From: Aspidapion aeneum
Taxonomy: Eukaryota > Arthropoda > Insecta > Coleoptera > Brentidae
Length of the DNA: 64,000 nt
Direction of reading: 5' to 3'
Assembly (NCBI GenBank): GCA_963576565.1
Contig: OY755038.1
Coordinates: 14,702,087-14,766,086 of the forward strand
Within the stretch, counting starts at the first letter, position 1. The number at the start of each line of letters is the position of its first letter. Shown here piece by piece: positions 20,401 to 35,186 of this stretch. The notes beneath the pieces were generated by a model, which was not told where the DNA came from, did no database searches, and saw only the letters and a list, made by a program, of their open reading frames with translations. Made by a program: the position numbers and the translations under genes.

Positions 20401-23400
20401 CTTCCTTCAAATTTAAAAAAATCCAGGGCTCAGGCTGTTTTCTGGGAGCAGATTATATCTGTCTCCGTCGCGACTTCAAAATTAGCCTCAAAACCAAGGC
20501 AACCCTGACCGAAGCTGCAAATTAACAGTTGGTCTCTCCCCAGTAAACACCATATTTCATATTTCTTTTTCAGTTACCCACATCATCATTTCATCTCCTT
20601 CCATTTTATGGTTATGCTCGGGCTGAATTGAGCCTAATGAGGCAGAAACGCGTCCCCGTAGCTACCTTTACCTCTGAGGTCTTGCCCGTGAAACTTTTTT
20701 GTTAAGACTTTATACCTCGTGAACTTCCTTCAAATTTAAAAAAATCCAGGGCTCAGGCTGTTTTCTGGGAGCAGATTATATCTGTCTCCGTCGCGACGTC
20801 AAAATTAGCCTCAAAACCGAGGCAACCCTGACCGAAGCTGCAAATTGACAGTTGGTGTCTCCTCAGTAAACACCATATTTCATATTTCTTTTTCAGTTAC
20901 CCACATCATCATTTCATCTCCTTCCATTTTATGGTTATGCTCGGGCTGAATGAAGCCTAATGAGGCAGAAACGCGTCCCCGTAGCTACCTTTAGCTCTGA
21001 GGTCTTGCCCGTGAAACTTTTTTGTTAAAAGAGGTTTGTTTTTAAATATGTACCGGTTAGAAAAGAAAACCCTTAAAACCTCTTCAACGAGCAACGAGTC
21101 GAATAATACAAGGGAAAGAAGCAGGTTAACTTGCGATCACGCATCCTTATATAGGGTGATCCAAAATAGGCACATTTGGGGGAAAGATACAGGGTGATTT
21201 TTATATACTTACCTCGCATAACTTTATTATTATTATTTTTTAGAAAGATAACACAAAAACTTAATTAAATGATGGATCAAACCGAACCGAACTGAACCGG
21301 ACCATTTTAGCTCTAGATGGTCCCATTTAAAAACTGATAACATCCACCGGATATAAGCCAAAAAAAAGTTTTCAGTAGATTTCAAAAATTATAGTTCTGG
21401 TAAAAATATTACTTGTGTAGTACTAATTAAACGTTACCGTGCATGAAGATAAAAAAGTACTGGGGGGAAGGGGATCCGACACTTTAAAACAAGACATTTC
21501 TCAAAACTAAAAATGTAATAAATCAATGATTCTTTTTATAATCATATATAAGACAAATTTTTAAATAATTTATAAATCATATATGACTTTTTGAAAAAAA
21601 ATTATATCATTTATGGACCTACTTTAATAAAATTTTATGACATTTTTTAATAAAATTTCAAGACTTTATAACTCAAGCTCTACAAAAATTTAATTTCTTA
21701 AGGGAAACATTTTATGACTTGAGTGAATATGCTTTTTATCAAAGCATTTTCCTTTTTTTCCTGATGGCAGTATTAACCTAGACCAATTTTTCAGATAGAT
21801 ATTTGAGTCTTGTAATGTTTTGAACAATGTGAAATTTGTGACTTTTTATTTAATTCAAATTGTATTAATTTTTGTGAGACTTGAGTAAGTGATTGGCCTA
21901 AAATGTTATGACAGAAGTGAAATTTTATGACTGTTTATGACTCAAATTCTATGACATTTTATAACTACCTTCAAATTGTATGCCTTTTTATAATTGTATG
22001 ACTTGCAAATCAAATAAAAGAAAGGAAATCCACAGTTTTTTAATTTTACTTATAATTAATAAAACTTACCCTACTTGTTTCCTTATTCCTGGCATTATTA
22101 ACCTCCTCAAGAGGAGCAACGGGCGCAGGCGCTATGTACCCCTGCGGCTTCTGCAACTTGGCCCGGGCCTTAAGAGCCTCGTTGATGATCTCGTCCGAGG
22201 TTTTGCCTTTAATAACAGCGAACACGTGGTGTTTGGCTATACGTAACATTCTGTCGGTTGTGCTTCCAATGCTCGAAGAACTAAAAAAGAAAATAAGTTT
22301 ATTCAGGGCTATCAAAACGGACGGGCCACGATCCTCCACTTTGTTGACGTCACATCCGGGGCTGATTTTTTTTTGATGGTCACGTTACGACACAGCTGAT
22401 TGTCTTTAAAATATTGAAGTTAGAATGACGGTTCATGAATATTTAATTTTTTTTTAAATAACGCCGTTTTTGAGATTATTTTTACTTTGTTCTTGCAGAA
22501 CAATTTTTTTTAAATGTATAGTAATCCTTAATTTTTCATAGCCGCTTCATTAGCTCACACAATAATTCAGTTTAAAGCAGAAGCAAATGTGACAATCACA
22601 GATGACAAAGTCAAATACATGTCAAATATAACAGTTGGCATGTGGTACATGGCGGGTAATTTGAATTCAAAATAAGAAATGCTAAATCTTGAAGATTTTA
22701 ACCTTTTAATCATGTTGCTTCCTTACAAACCTTTGGTGGAATATCGGGATGGTGTCTGAGAATATTTCACTGAAATTTTGCGAAAATCTGTAGTGCCATT
22801 TTGAAAATATCATAAAAAAACGTCTGACCTCCCATCAGACCCAATGTAAAATTCAGCCCCGGGAGAACAGCTGATTTTTTCAGGGTCGTGGCCTCTATTT
22901 TTGTGTTGGCCTTGGTTTATTATATAGGGTGTTATTAAATAAAATGGTAGTATTAAAGGAGTTAATTCTTGGGTCTATTTTGAGCAAAAACCGTTAAATT
23001 AAGCTTTTTTACTAATTAAAAAACATAATTAAAACATGTTCGCAACACAAGAATAAACGAGTGTCTTTGAAGGGTACATTTTAATTTTGTCCGCCATCTT
23101 GGATTTTGAGATGGCGGACAAAAAAATGTATTAAGTCGAAACTCTGATTAATTCTTTGCCAAGTGCAGTGCCATTAAAATCCATGGTGTAGTTCAAAAGT
23201 TATAATGAAAAAAAAAATTGTCTGTTTTTTTTGGCCCACCCGATATGTATATGGATGATTCTACCAAAAGTGGGCTATATGGATATCATTTTTGGTCATT
23301 GCCTTTAAACAACAGCACAGCACAGTAAATCATTGTTTTTTTCAAATTTATGTAACTAATTAGGTGTAAGCTAAGAAACATTTATTTTCCCGAATTTTAG

Positions 23401-26400
23401 GAATTATTGCATAAAATTCCAGAGGAATGAGTACCAGAAGAATGAGTTTTTTAATGGTTTTCCAATTTAAATCAAAATCTATTTAGACTACTTAACTTAA
23501 GTTTTATGTAAACAAAGTTCCTATACTTATAATTTTAAAACAATCAACAAAAATATTATACTATTGATATCAGTCGAATATTTACTTACCAGAGGAATGA
23601 TAATTGAAGTGTTTCTTTTTGATTTCTCTCAAAAAAACTAATTTTCTGCCGAAAATAAAAAGATCTATAACTTAAACCAAACTAAAGTTGACATTATCTG
23701 TCACAACTTGTCACCTTCACAAGTAAATTAGATATCCAGGGCCGTCTCTTTCTCTAGAAATTAACCGGTGGTATTCACAAATATTGTGTTATTAAAAATG
23801 GAACACGCTTAAAATTGAAAAATTTTCTGGAGAAAATGTAAATTCGGATTTTCAAAAATATGACTGCAAACTTAAGTTTTATGAATTTTTTGATAAATAG
23901 TTAAGACTTGGTTAAATATTATTTATTAGGAATTTTTTTTCAATCTGAGTTTTTAATATTTGGTTTGGGACTACACCAGAGGAATGAGGTATTTGCTTTG
24001 TAATAAAAAAATTATAAACTTGCAATTTTTTTTATACATTAAACTCAAATGCTCCATAAAGAAAACATTTCGTTTTAAATCCTATAACTAAAACTATGTT
24101 TCATTTGCAGTCTGTGTATGAAAAATATGCATTCCCACTCCACAGCACCATTTTTGTAGAATCATCCATATTAAAAAGGAATAAACGCATTTTTTTATTA
24201 ATGAGTAGAACTTACTTGCTCATCAGGTTGCTGAAAAAACTACGAGTGACGCGAGCCAAAACTGCTGCCAGCACCTTAAATTGAGGATGGCCAGGCTGGA
24301 CGTTTTGAGTCTTCAATGCTTCATAGACCGCCCATTGTAGTTTCTAAAAATAAAACAAAATCAGTATAATATTTCACCCCCAATCAAGGGCTAGAGATAA
24401 CCTTTTCTTTTTGAACATACTCGTTAAGGATGTTGAGAATTAAATCATGGTGGTGTAGAATGACGGGGTTAGGCTAGGTTTTCATCAGTTATTTTTGTAG
24501 AAAATATGGCCTGTGCGATATTATACGAGGGTGGATCAAATATAAACAAGCCTTTTAAACTTACTAACGGAAAAGTCATTCAAGATGAACGTGGCCGTTC
24601 TAATTTTGGAGTAGGGATATTCAGCAGCATGTAGGCGGCTGGTAGTGCCGCGATGCTCATTTGGCCAGGAGCAATCGCAATGAGGGAGAAGAAAGTTCAC
24701 AGCAGTGTTGCGCAAAGAATAATCATTAAATTTCTTACACGTGAAAACATGAAACCTGCTGAAATTCGATGCAGATGGCGAGCACAGTTCGGAAATAAGA
24801 CGCTTTCCTGGGTACCTGTAAAAACTTGGTGCAAAAAATTTAACGACGGCCGTGAGCGTGTCGACAACGTGGGTCACCCACGTCTCACACTGGTCGAATT
24901 TCTAGAAAAGCTGGCCATAATAAGGTTTACCAGAAATAAGACCTGAAAATTATTACTACAGGTTTAAAATATCGTGTTTTAAATAAATATACCTTATTGT
25001 TGCATTTTTGTATTATATATATATTAATATACAGGGTGTAACAACTATTATTTATAAGATTAATTAAAAAAATTATTTGTTTTTCTTTCAAATCGTTTAA
25101 AAATAGGATTTAAAAAAAGGCTGAGATACATGTTTTAATATTTATGTTTCAAAAAACCTTTTTTATGTACAGCGTGATCAAAATTAAATGTATTTCTAAT
25201 TCAATCCTTAAAGAATATTTTTAAAAACGATTATAAATAAAAATGTATTTAAAGCTGTTGTTATACAAATATAGTTATGTTATCTTTTGTTAAGAAAACT
25301 GATTACATAATGAATGCGACCAACTACACTAAAATGCTATTTATGTCTATTATATTGTGACTTTATATGTGTGTGAAGACTAACTCAAAAAAGTTAATAA
25401 TATCTAACTATCTATGCACAAATATTTTAATCTAATTTAACCTAATATCTAAAACACCTAATCCAAATAATCTAAGCCTGAAAACAGACTAAAACATCAA
25501 ACGCGTTTCTGTAAAAAAATTACTCTTCATCAGAAGAAGAATCGGAATTAAGTTGGTGTAATGCGTTACTGGAAATATTTGAGTTTAAAAACATATCAGG
25601 TGTTTTCAACAAATTAATGGCTTCTGGGAATAAGGTTTTGCTACTTTTTGGTGGTAGTTTTCGAAAACTTGATATTATCGGGTCAGAAGATATAAGTAGT
25701 CGATTTAAAATATCAGTTAAATTGTCCAACCTAAAAGTTTTTCGGGAAAAATTTAACCTAAAACGTTTAATATCCTTGTTCCTTGCCTCTTGGGCTTCCT
25801 CAGACAGCAACCCAATCGGAACACAAAATGAGGAATTAATGACAGAACCATGTAGTAACACTCTGTGCACAGATGTTGGCATAGGAAACCAAGGATACAA
25901 TGATACACACAGTTCTGCAGTTTCAATTGCATAAAACTCAAACTTAGCACTGTCTATGTCATAAATACAAGACAAAGTCTGTAAAATAATGTGGAATCTT
26001 TGAATAAGGCGAATATCGATTTGGCAAATGGCAGCCACAACAGCTGAATTTTCAAAAAAAATTCTTGCTGTGTTGCCATCATTTGAGGAACCGAATCCTG
26101 GTTTGCGTTTATCAACAATTAGGCCTAATTGACTACGCAACTGATCCTGAATACGTTTTTTTGATTCTGCCACGCTTTGCTTATCTTCTACTGATCTTGC
26201 TTGCCATTTTTTAATACACATTTTATATGATAGGTGCAGCAAGAATTCAAAAAAACGTATCCAGGCATGCAATGTGGATAAGCCAAGTTGAAGATAGCTA
26301 TTATTTAATACTGGTTTTTTTAAAATTAAAGGTATATCATTAAAGTTTTTGGATGAGGCCCCACAGACAAAACACTTTTGGGTTGATGTATTTTCTACCA

Positions 26401-29400
26401 AAGCATTTCCTACTTTTAAATCAATCATTGTAAAATACATCTGAAAATCTATTTGAAAATTAAGGTCTCCTTCGTTATAAAACAAGGGTTTTAAATTGGC
26501 CATTTGATGATCCAAATTTTGTTGTCTCACGAGCAAAATGAATGTTGATTGGACGACAGAAACGCGTTGATGAGGGCCTGCAATTTTGCCATACAAATAT
26601 TTCAGAGCCATCGCTTTGTTTAAAAATTATTCTAATAGGGACCAAACTAGTAAAAAATATAGAAGCATCAGTGCAGCTGTTGTTCAAAAATACTTGCTTA
26701 TATTCCGACTGTCCCGAGGTACCATCAAAGCCGTATTTACAAATTAAAACTAAATTATGAATTTTATCTGCTGATTTAGCAAAAGTATTTATTACCTCTT
26801 TTTGTAATAACATCAGTCTTGCAGCTGTATGATGCAATAATGATTCTACCGAAATCTCAGCTTCAATTTCACTAACCACAATATTGTCGGGATAACATTT
26901 TTTTTTGCCGCTAAAACTTTATCGTATGAAGGATATAAATGGCAATTTTTTTGTCCTGCTTGCGTTTTAATGAGCTTATACTGATGTTTAGATAGGTTAG
27001 CGTCTACAATTAAAGATAACGCTTCATCAGCATTTAACTCCGAATGTAAATTTTCTTGATTGTTTTTCATTTCAAAAGTTTTCGCTTGCTTGGGTTCGTT
27101 ACTGATAGTTTTTATAATTTTTGATGCAGCTAGGTTACCACATGATCTAAAGCTCATTTGAGCTGCATAACTTAACTCCTGTGGTGTTGAATTTTCTCGG
27201 AGTTCTTCTGTTTTTCGTCTTTAAACACAAACTTTATTAAAATGTTAATTTGTGGGATGTGTAGAAAAGTAGAAAAAATTTCTGTTTTGTGTCATGTTCA
27301 TAAATAACTAGTTTATTATATGAATGATAGTCTCAATGTTAAAAAAGGGATTACATTTTAGTCCTTGTTAAGTAGCGGGGGTTATCATGTTAAAAGTGTT
27401 AAAATATAATTTATAGTGTAAAGTTGGTTGCCTATCAGTATTTTTACCTTTTTTTGCAAATCATTTAGGTCCATGTGGTTACGATTGCTAAAATCAACCT
27501 CACTTCTCGTTCTACTGATCGCCTTCGTGCTGGTATTGGACGAGGTGGGTTGTACCTATTTATAGTGGAAAATCATCTTTATTTAAACAAAGATATTTTT
27601 TAATTCATTATTTTTCCTCACGGTGATTGGTTGAAAGGGTCACTTGGAAAATTTTTCAAAAAGGTCGAAAACATTATGCAAAAAAAACTTAAAATAAAAA
27701 TATACAATTTTTTGAAATCGGATAAAATAATTTACATTTAATGTCCCGTTTAAACAAAAATATTTACCTCCAAACACGACATGCTTCTCGCCATTTTGGT
27801 GGGATGTTGTTCGTCTTCGGACTCGAGGCGTTTTCTTTTCGCTCCAAATATCTTTTTGACTGGAGATTTTCTATTTTTGGAGGGAGAATCTTTTTTCGGC
27901 GAGGTAAACAGGGCGCGGCGAAGTTGAGATCGTTCGGAGTCGCAAGAAAATGAGTCCGAGGCACCTTAAATAATAATCATAAAATCGCAAAATAAACTGA
28001 AGAACAATTTTGGGTATTTCTTGCTGCTAAACCTGCACCCAACGTGACAATATTAGCTCACACTACTACTATAAGTAGTGTGAGCTATGGTGATCCTAAT
28101 TTTTTCGAGAAAAAAAAAGTTGCTCCGATTTCAAAAATTTTTATATATCTTTGCGTTTCAGATGATTTTGAAACTTTTTTGTTTTGCTGTCTGTCTGTCT
28201 GTATGTCTGTCTGTCTGTATGTCTGTCTGTAAAGACCAAACCGCATAACTCAAAAACCGCTTGTCCGATTTTAATGAAATTTGGTACCTAAGTTGGGTCT
28301 TGGGCCGTGATGGTCCCATTTAAAAATGAACAAAATCCACCGAACGCAAGCCAAATAAAAGGGTGGGGGTAGATTTCAAAAATTAGAGTTTATGTGAAAA
28401 TATGGCGTGTGTGATATCAAACGAAAGGTAATTGAGTCTGGAGTTAAACAAAATACATTTTAGTTTTTTTCAAAAGGGTGGGGGGCAGATTAAAAAAATT
28501 TGAGTTTAAGTCAAAACATGGCTTGTGTGGTATCAAACGAAAGGTAATTGAGTCTGGAGTTGAATAAAATATATTTCAGTTTTTGATTATATTAGCTCAC
28601 ACTATAACTATAGTACCTAGTGTGAGCTTAGGTGCCCATAGATTGGCAGAGTATTTTTTTTGATGGACCATTTATTAAACCATAATTTAGATAGAGGTCA
28701 TTTGATAGAAGGGACAAACTTCAGAGTTTCAAGCAACTTAAAATGCCTTAAAAAAGTGAGGATTTTAGGATATAAAATAAATAAAAAATTTGGCCTTTAA
28801 AAAAAAACATAAAATGATTTTTTTGTATATTTTTTATTAAGTATATCATTATTTTTTAAAAATATAAAAAAATCGAAACAAAAAAAGGTTTTTGTGTGTA
28901 ATTTTTGGCAAAAATACCAAGACCATTCAAAAGAGACGTAAAAATTATGACTGAATATTTTACAACAATTGGACAAAAATAGTCTATAGTTGATGTTGTA
29001 TTAAAGTGACACAGCTTCATCAAAACCTTGATGGGCGGGAAGGGAGTAGAGGTGTACATACAGTGGCACGCACTTCCTTTATTTTTTTTATTGATATTGA
29101 TTCCCAAAATGAGGCACTGCACTAATTAGTCATTAGCTTACTATTTTACTTGCTTTTTATGCATGTCTTCTTCTAAACGATTTCATTAGAAAGGAACATA
29201 TATACTTTTATCTGGTTGTTACGAACATATGATTGATTTAGCCGAGCTTTGACGTTTTCTATTCGTTGTTGTTTTGACTGTTTATGTCAAACAAATTATG
29301 ACGGAGCTTTTTACAAAACAAATTACCGTTTTTGCAACTAAATCAATATTTGCGCACATTTTAATATAATTTTGGATCCTCTTTTATGTTTCGGATCTTT

Positions 29401-32400
29401 ATTTATTAGGTAAGTACCTATTTGATCTCTCCTTTAAAAGGTCTTAGTGTTTTATCCTTCGAACATTAAGCCCCGAGCGGCACACTGCATGTACAAAGTG
29501 AAACACTAATTTTTTAAGGCTTCTTTACTTAGATTTGCCGCAGAATTTGGTTTACCATAGCTATGACGCCGTGACACTTTAATACAACATCAACTATATA
29601 TAAATTTTTAAAATTGGCAAAGATATTAAAATATTGGTTATTTTTACTAACATAAAAATTTTATATAGCGTGGCCAGTCTTCTATCTAGGGGGCAGGGTT
29701 TTGTATGGGCCATAAGGATTGCATGGTAGAACAGAAACGTGTAAAAGCAACGTTGCCAGATTAGCGAAAATATCAGTATAAGCCATTACTCGGTTCGCGA
29801 AAGGTCAACGAGATGAGTCACTGTCCATTTTCCAAAAACACTTTTTTCAAAGACATTTTAATCGAAAACCTAATAAATTTTCGAAAATCACGTGGTTGAA
29901 CTCATGGTCGTTTGGCCGCCATCCTTGAAAATGGCCGCCAAATTGATAGATTTTTTTGTTTAAGCGTATCTCCCTACCCAGTCATCCGATTTTAATTTTT
30001 AAAGGCTTGTTATACTCCTTTTTTAAAGGAAAATAAATTTTGTAATTACACATTTTTTAATAAATCAAGTAGTCTTTGAGATATACCAAGATTATTAGTA
30101 TTTCTGCTCGCAAAAGAATTAAAATAATAACCATGCTCATTTTACTGTAGCTACAATATTATTGACATTTTTTTTGTTATATAGAAGGCTTTAAACCTTT
30201 CACAGAAGAGGATATTGACTTGATTTTTAAAGTTCGATGGATGGTACCCCTAAAGACTGCCTTAAACAGGGTGGTTTCTAAAACTGTTCACAAGATTATA
30301 CCAAAAGTTGATTTGCAGTGAAAAGATGCATCGTAGCGAAAAACGTTAAGTATAATTTTTTATAGTACTTTTAATTCCGCTTCTTCTGACCATTGTCATA
30401 TCTTTTACAATTTAAAAAAATTTTGGATCAAAAACATGGAATTTTTACAAAATTGTATATTTTAGCTGGCTTGTACAGCTAACTATCAAAGCTAGGATGC
30501 TAAGTGATACATCGGAAGAAGCGAAATTAAAAGTACTATAAAAAACGAATTTTATCGTTTTTCGCTAGGATGCATCGTTTCGCTGCGAATTCACTTTTTC
30601 TATAATATTGTGAACAGTTTCAGAAACCACCCTCTTTAAGGCAGTCTTTAGGGGTACCATCCAACGAACTTTAAAAACATATAGTCAATATTCTTTTCTG
30701 TGAAAGGTATAAGGTCTTCTATGTAACAAAAAAAAACAAATGCCAATAATATTGTAGCTACAATAAAATGAGCATGGGCATTTTAACTCTTTTGCGAGCG
30801 GAAATACTAATAATCTTGGTATATCTCAAAAACTACGTAATTTATCAAAAAATGTATTATGATAAAATTTGTTTGCCTTTCAAAAAGGAGTAAAACAAGC
30901 TTTAAAAAAATTAAAATAGGACCACTGGGTAAGGAGATACGCTTAAACAACAAATCTTTTAATTTGGACGCCATTTTTAAAGATGGAGGCCAAACGACCA
31001 TGAGTTTGACCACGTGACCAAACTTTTTTCATACCGCTATGGGTGCTTAACAAAGCCCCGCAGTCAAATTGAGCGCACATATAAGGTCACACGTGACAGG
31101 AGCCAGCGCCTAGAATAACTAGAAAAATGTCAAAAATTTCGAGAAGAGGATCAGCTAGGATTTATATGAATATGGCTCTAAAGTCAGGAAAGAGTCCATA
31201 TTCAAAATGTGCAATTAGTTTTTGGAACCATTTTTATGTAACTTATACTTCATTCAGGCACACTGTGAGGAGCATAAGGTGCAAAAAATACACTTACTTG
31301 ATGATGACCTTCTAAGACTAGGACTCGATCTTAACGAAACTGCCGACCATCTTGAACTCAGACCTGACATTTTGCTTTTGGCTGACTTATCAGGACTCTT
31401 GAATAAAGCTCTTTTGGAAGACATAGATACTTCTGAGGTAGAGGGAAGAGAGTTTTCAATTTCTCCTAAAAAGTTAAAGTTGATTCAATAAAAAGAAAAA
31501 ACTGTTCTTCGAAGTCTCGATTACATTTGTCAAATTTGATTTTTCAAACATATACTATACTATAGTAGTGTGAGATATGGTGATCCTAATTTTTTCAAAA
31601 AAAAGATGCTCCGATTTAAAAAAAAATTATATATCTTTGCGTTTCAGATGATTTTGAAACTTTTTTGTCGCGCCGTCTGTCTGTATGTCTGTCTGTAACG
31701 ACCAACGCGCATAACTCGAAAATCGCTTGGCCGATTTTAATGAAATTTGGTACCTAGGCTGGGTCTTGGGTCGAGATGGTCCCATTTAAAAATAAACGAA
31801 ATCCACCGAACACTAGCCCAATAAAAGGGTGGGGGTAGATTTCAAAAATTAGAGTTTGTGTGAAAATATGGCGTGTGTGATATCAAATGACAGGTAAGTT
31901 AGTCCGGAGTTAAACAAAATACATTTTAGTTTTTTTTTTAAAGTGCGGGTAGATTTCAAAAATTAGAGTGTACATGAAAATATGGCGTGTGTGGTATCAA
32001 ACCAAAGGTAATTTAGTCTGGACTTGAATAAAATATATTTCAGTTTTTACACTATAACTATAGTACCTGGTGTGAGCTTAGGGGCCCATATATTGGCAGA
32101 GTATTTTTTATTATTTTTTAAATTTATTTATCTAAATGTTTATTAGTAGTTATACTACAAAGTTGCCAACGAAATTTTCGACGAAATATTTTTTTTTGAG
32201 TTGTATTTTTTGGGTGTATTTTGACTTATCTTAGCAATATCGTCCTGACGTCTGTCTGGTGTGTGTATGTCTGTCCGTAAGACGATAGCTCCTAAACCGC
32301 TGAACCGATACTGTAACGAGCTGATTAGACTTTGGTCAAAATCCATTCCATCGACTTAATAAACTTTTCTCAATAAATTGTGTTATAACCAAAAACTTCG

Positions 32401-35135
32401 TAGAAGCTTTCGTTTCTGAGATATTTACAAAAAACTGAAGGCTGATATAACGTGAAGTTCACTTGGAGTGTGCTAATGGACCAGGAAGGCATCAGATCCG
32501 TCATGGGTCCATTTATTTTCAAGTGTTTTCCATATAATTTTTAAAATATGAATTTTCAAAGTTTGGCCATTTTGGTCTCATGGGATTTCCTAACCTAAAA
32601 TTTGCTAAATGACGTTTTTTCGAATCTTAACTCAGGGTGTACATTTTTCTCATCTCCATGGCCCCACTATAGCGCAACTCGGTGCTTTTGTTAATAAACC
32701 ATATAGTTTTTAAAATATGAATTTTCAAAGTTTGGCCATTTTGGTCTTATGGGATTTCCTCCCTAAAATTCGCTAAATGACGTTTTTTCGAATCTTAACT
32801 CAGGGTGTAGTTTTTCCGCATCTCCATGACCCCACCATACCGCAACTCGGTGTTTTTGTTGATAAACCATATAGTTTTTAAAATATGAATTTTCAAAGTT
32901 TGGCCATTTTGGTCTTATGGGATTTCCTCCCTAAAATTCGCTAAATGACGTTTTTTCGAATCTTAACTCAGGGTGTAGTTTTTCCGCATCTCCATGGCCC
33001 CACCATACCGCAACTCGCTGCTTTTGTTGATAAACCATATAGTTTTTCAAAATATGAATTTTCAAAATTTGGCCATTTTGGTCTTATGGGATTTCCTACC
33101 CTAAAATTCGCTAAATGACGTTTTTTCGAATCTTTACTCAGGGTGTGCTTTTTTCGCATCTCCATGGCCCCACCATACCGCAACTCGGTGCTTTTGTTGA
33201 TAAACCTTATAGTTTTCAAAATATGAATTTTCAAAGTTTGGCCATTTTGGTCTTATGGGATTTCCTACCCTAAAATTCGCTAAATGACGTTTTTTCCAAT
33301 CTTTACTCAGGGTGTGATTTTTTCGCATCTCCGTGGTCCCACTATACCGCAACTCAATGCTTCTGTTGACAAACCATACAGTTTTTAAAATATGAATTTT
33401 CAAAGTTTGGCCGTTTTGGTCTTATGGGATTTTTTACCCTAAAATTCGTTAAATGACGTTTTTTCGAATCTTTACTCAGGGTGTGGTTTTTTCGCATCTC
33501 CGTGGCCCCACTATACCACAACTCGGTGCTTTTGTTGATAAACCATATAGTTGTTAAAATATGAATTTTCAAAGTTTGGCCATTTTGGTCTTATGGGATT
33601 TCCTACCCTAAAATTCGCTAAATGACGTTGTTTCGAATCTTTACTCAGGGTGTGGTTTCTTCGCATCTTCGTGGCCCCACTATACCGCAACTAGGTGCTT
33701 TTGTTGATAAACCATATAGTTTTTAAAATATGAATTTTCAAAGTTTGGCCATTTTGGTCTTATGGGATTTCCTACCCTAAAATTCGCTAAATGACGTTTT
33801 TTCCAATCTTTACTCAGGGTGTGATTTTTTCGCATCTCCGTGGTCCCACTATACCGCAACTCAATGCTTCTATTGACAAACCATATAGTTTTTAAAATAT
33901 GAATTTTCAAAGTTTGGCCATTTTGGTCTTATGGGATTTTCTGCCATAACATTCGCTAAATGACGTTTTTTCGAATCTTAACTCAGGGTGCAGTTTTTTC
34001 GCATCTCCATGGCCCCACTATACCGCAACTCGGTGCTTTTGATGATAAACCATATAGTTTTTAAAATATGAATTTTCAAAGTTTGGCCATTTTGGTCTTA
34101 TGGGATTTCCTACCCTAAATTTCGCTAAATGACGTTTTTTCGAATCTTAACTTAGGGTGTGCTTTTTTCGCATCTCCATGGCCCCACCATACCGCAACTC
34201 GGTGCTTTTGTTGATAAACTTTATAGTTTTCAAAATATGAATTTTCAAAGTTTGTTCATTTTGGTCTTATCGGACTCCCCACCCTCAAATTCGCTAAATG
34301 ACGTTTTTTCGCATCTTAACTCAGTGTGTGGTTTGTTCGTATTACCATACTGCAATTCGGTGCTTTTGTTGATAATCTGTATAGTTTTGGAAATATGAAT
34401 ATTCTAAATTTCGCCATGTTGGCGTTATGGGATTTCCTACCCTAGAATTTTCAAAATAACGTTTTCCCAAATCATAAATCAGGGTCTGCTGTTTTCGCAT
34501 CTCTATGGTCCTAAAATACTGCAATTTGGTGCTTTTGTTGATAAACTGTATAGTTCTTTAGCCCAGTATAAAAATACTCTGCCAATATATGGGCCCCTAA
34601 GCTCACACTAGGTACTATAGTTATAGTGTACGTGTGAGCTAATATAACTAAAAACTGAAATATATTTTATTTAACTCCAGTCTAAATTACCTTTTGTTTG
34701 ATACCACACAAGCCATGTTTTGACTTAAACTCAAATTTTTGAAATCTACCCCCACCTTTAAAAAAAACAAAAAACTAAAATGTATTTTGTTAAACTCCGG
34801 ACTCAATTACCTTTCGTTTGATATCACACACGCCATATTTTCACTTAAACTCTAATTTTTAAAATATACCCCCACCCTTTTTTTTTTAAATAAATTAAAA
34901 TGTATTTTGTTTAACTGCAGACTCAATTACCTTTCGTTTGATATCACACACGCCATATTTTCACATAAACTCTAATTTTTGAAATCTACCCCCACCCTTT
35001 TATTTGGTTTCTGTTGGGTGGATTTTGTTCATTTTTAAATGGGACCATCTCGACCCAAGACCCAGCCTAGGTACCAAATTTCATTAAAATCGGCCAAGCG
35101 GTTTTTGAGTTATGCGCGTTGGTCGTTACAGACAT

Positions 35136-35186
<51 letters not shown>

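Larger units (their letters stand above)
17676..22069. other. Intron holding a MITE and the 323-bp tandem array
   Basis: Apart from the MITE at 17909-18631 and the array at 18655-21026, the intron (notably 21030-22069) is AT-rich with repeated 'TTTATGAC' style strings and no gene. GGGTGAT motifs near 21158 and 21190 may be ends of old elements. Confidence 0.5.

Noticed and set aside
24653..24946. Host gene candidate
   Set aside because: Recognised as the N-terminal part of a mariner transposase next to a mariner terminus.
32968..33910. Series of similar minus-strand open frames (MKIHILKT... type)
   Set aside because: They are products of the 169-bp satellite; the period is not a multiple of three and frames break at each unit, so not genes.
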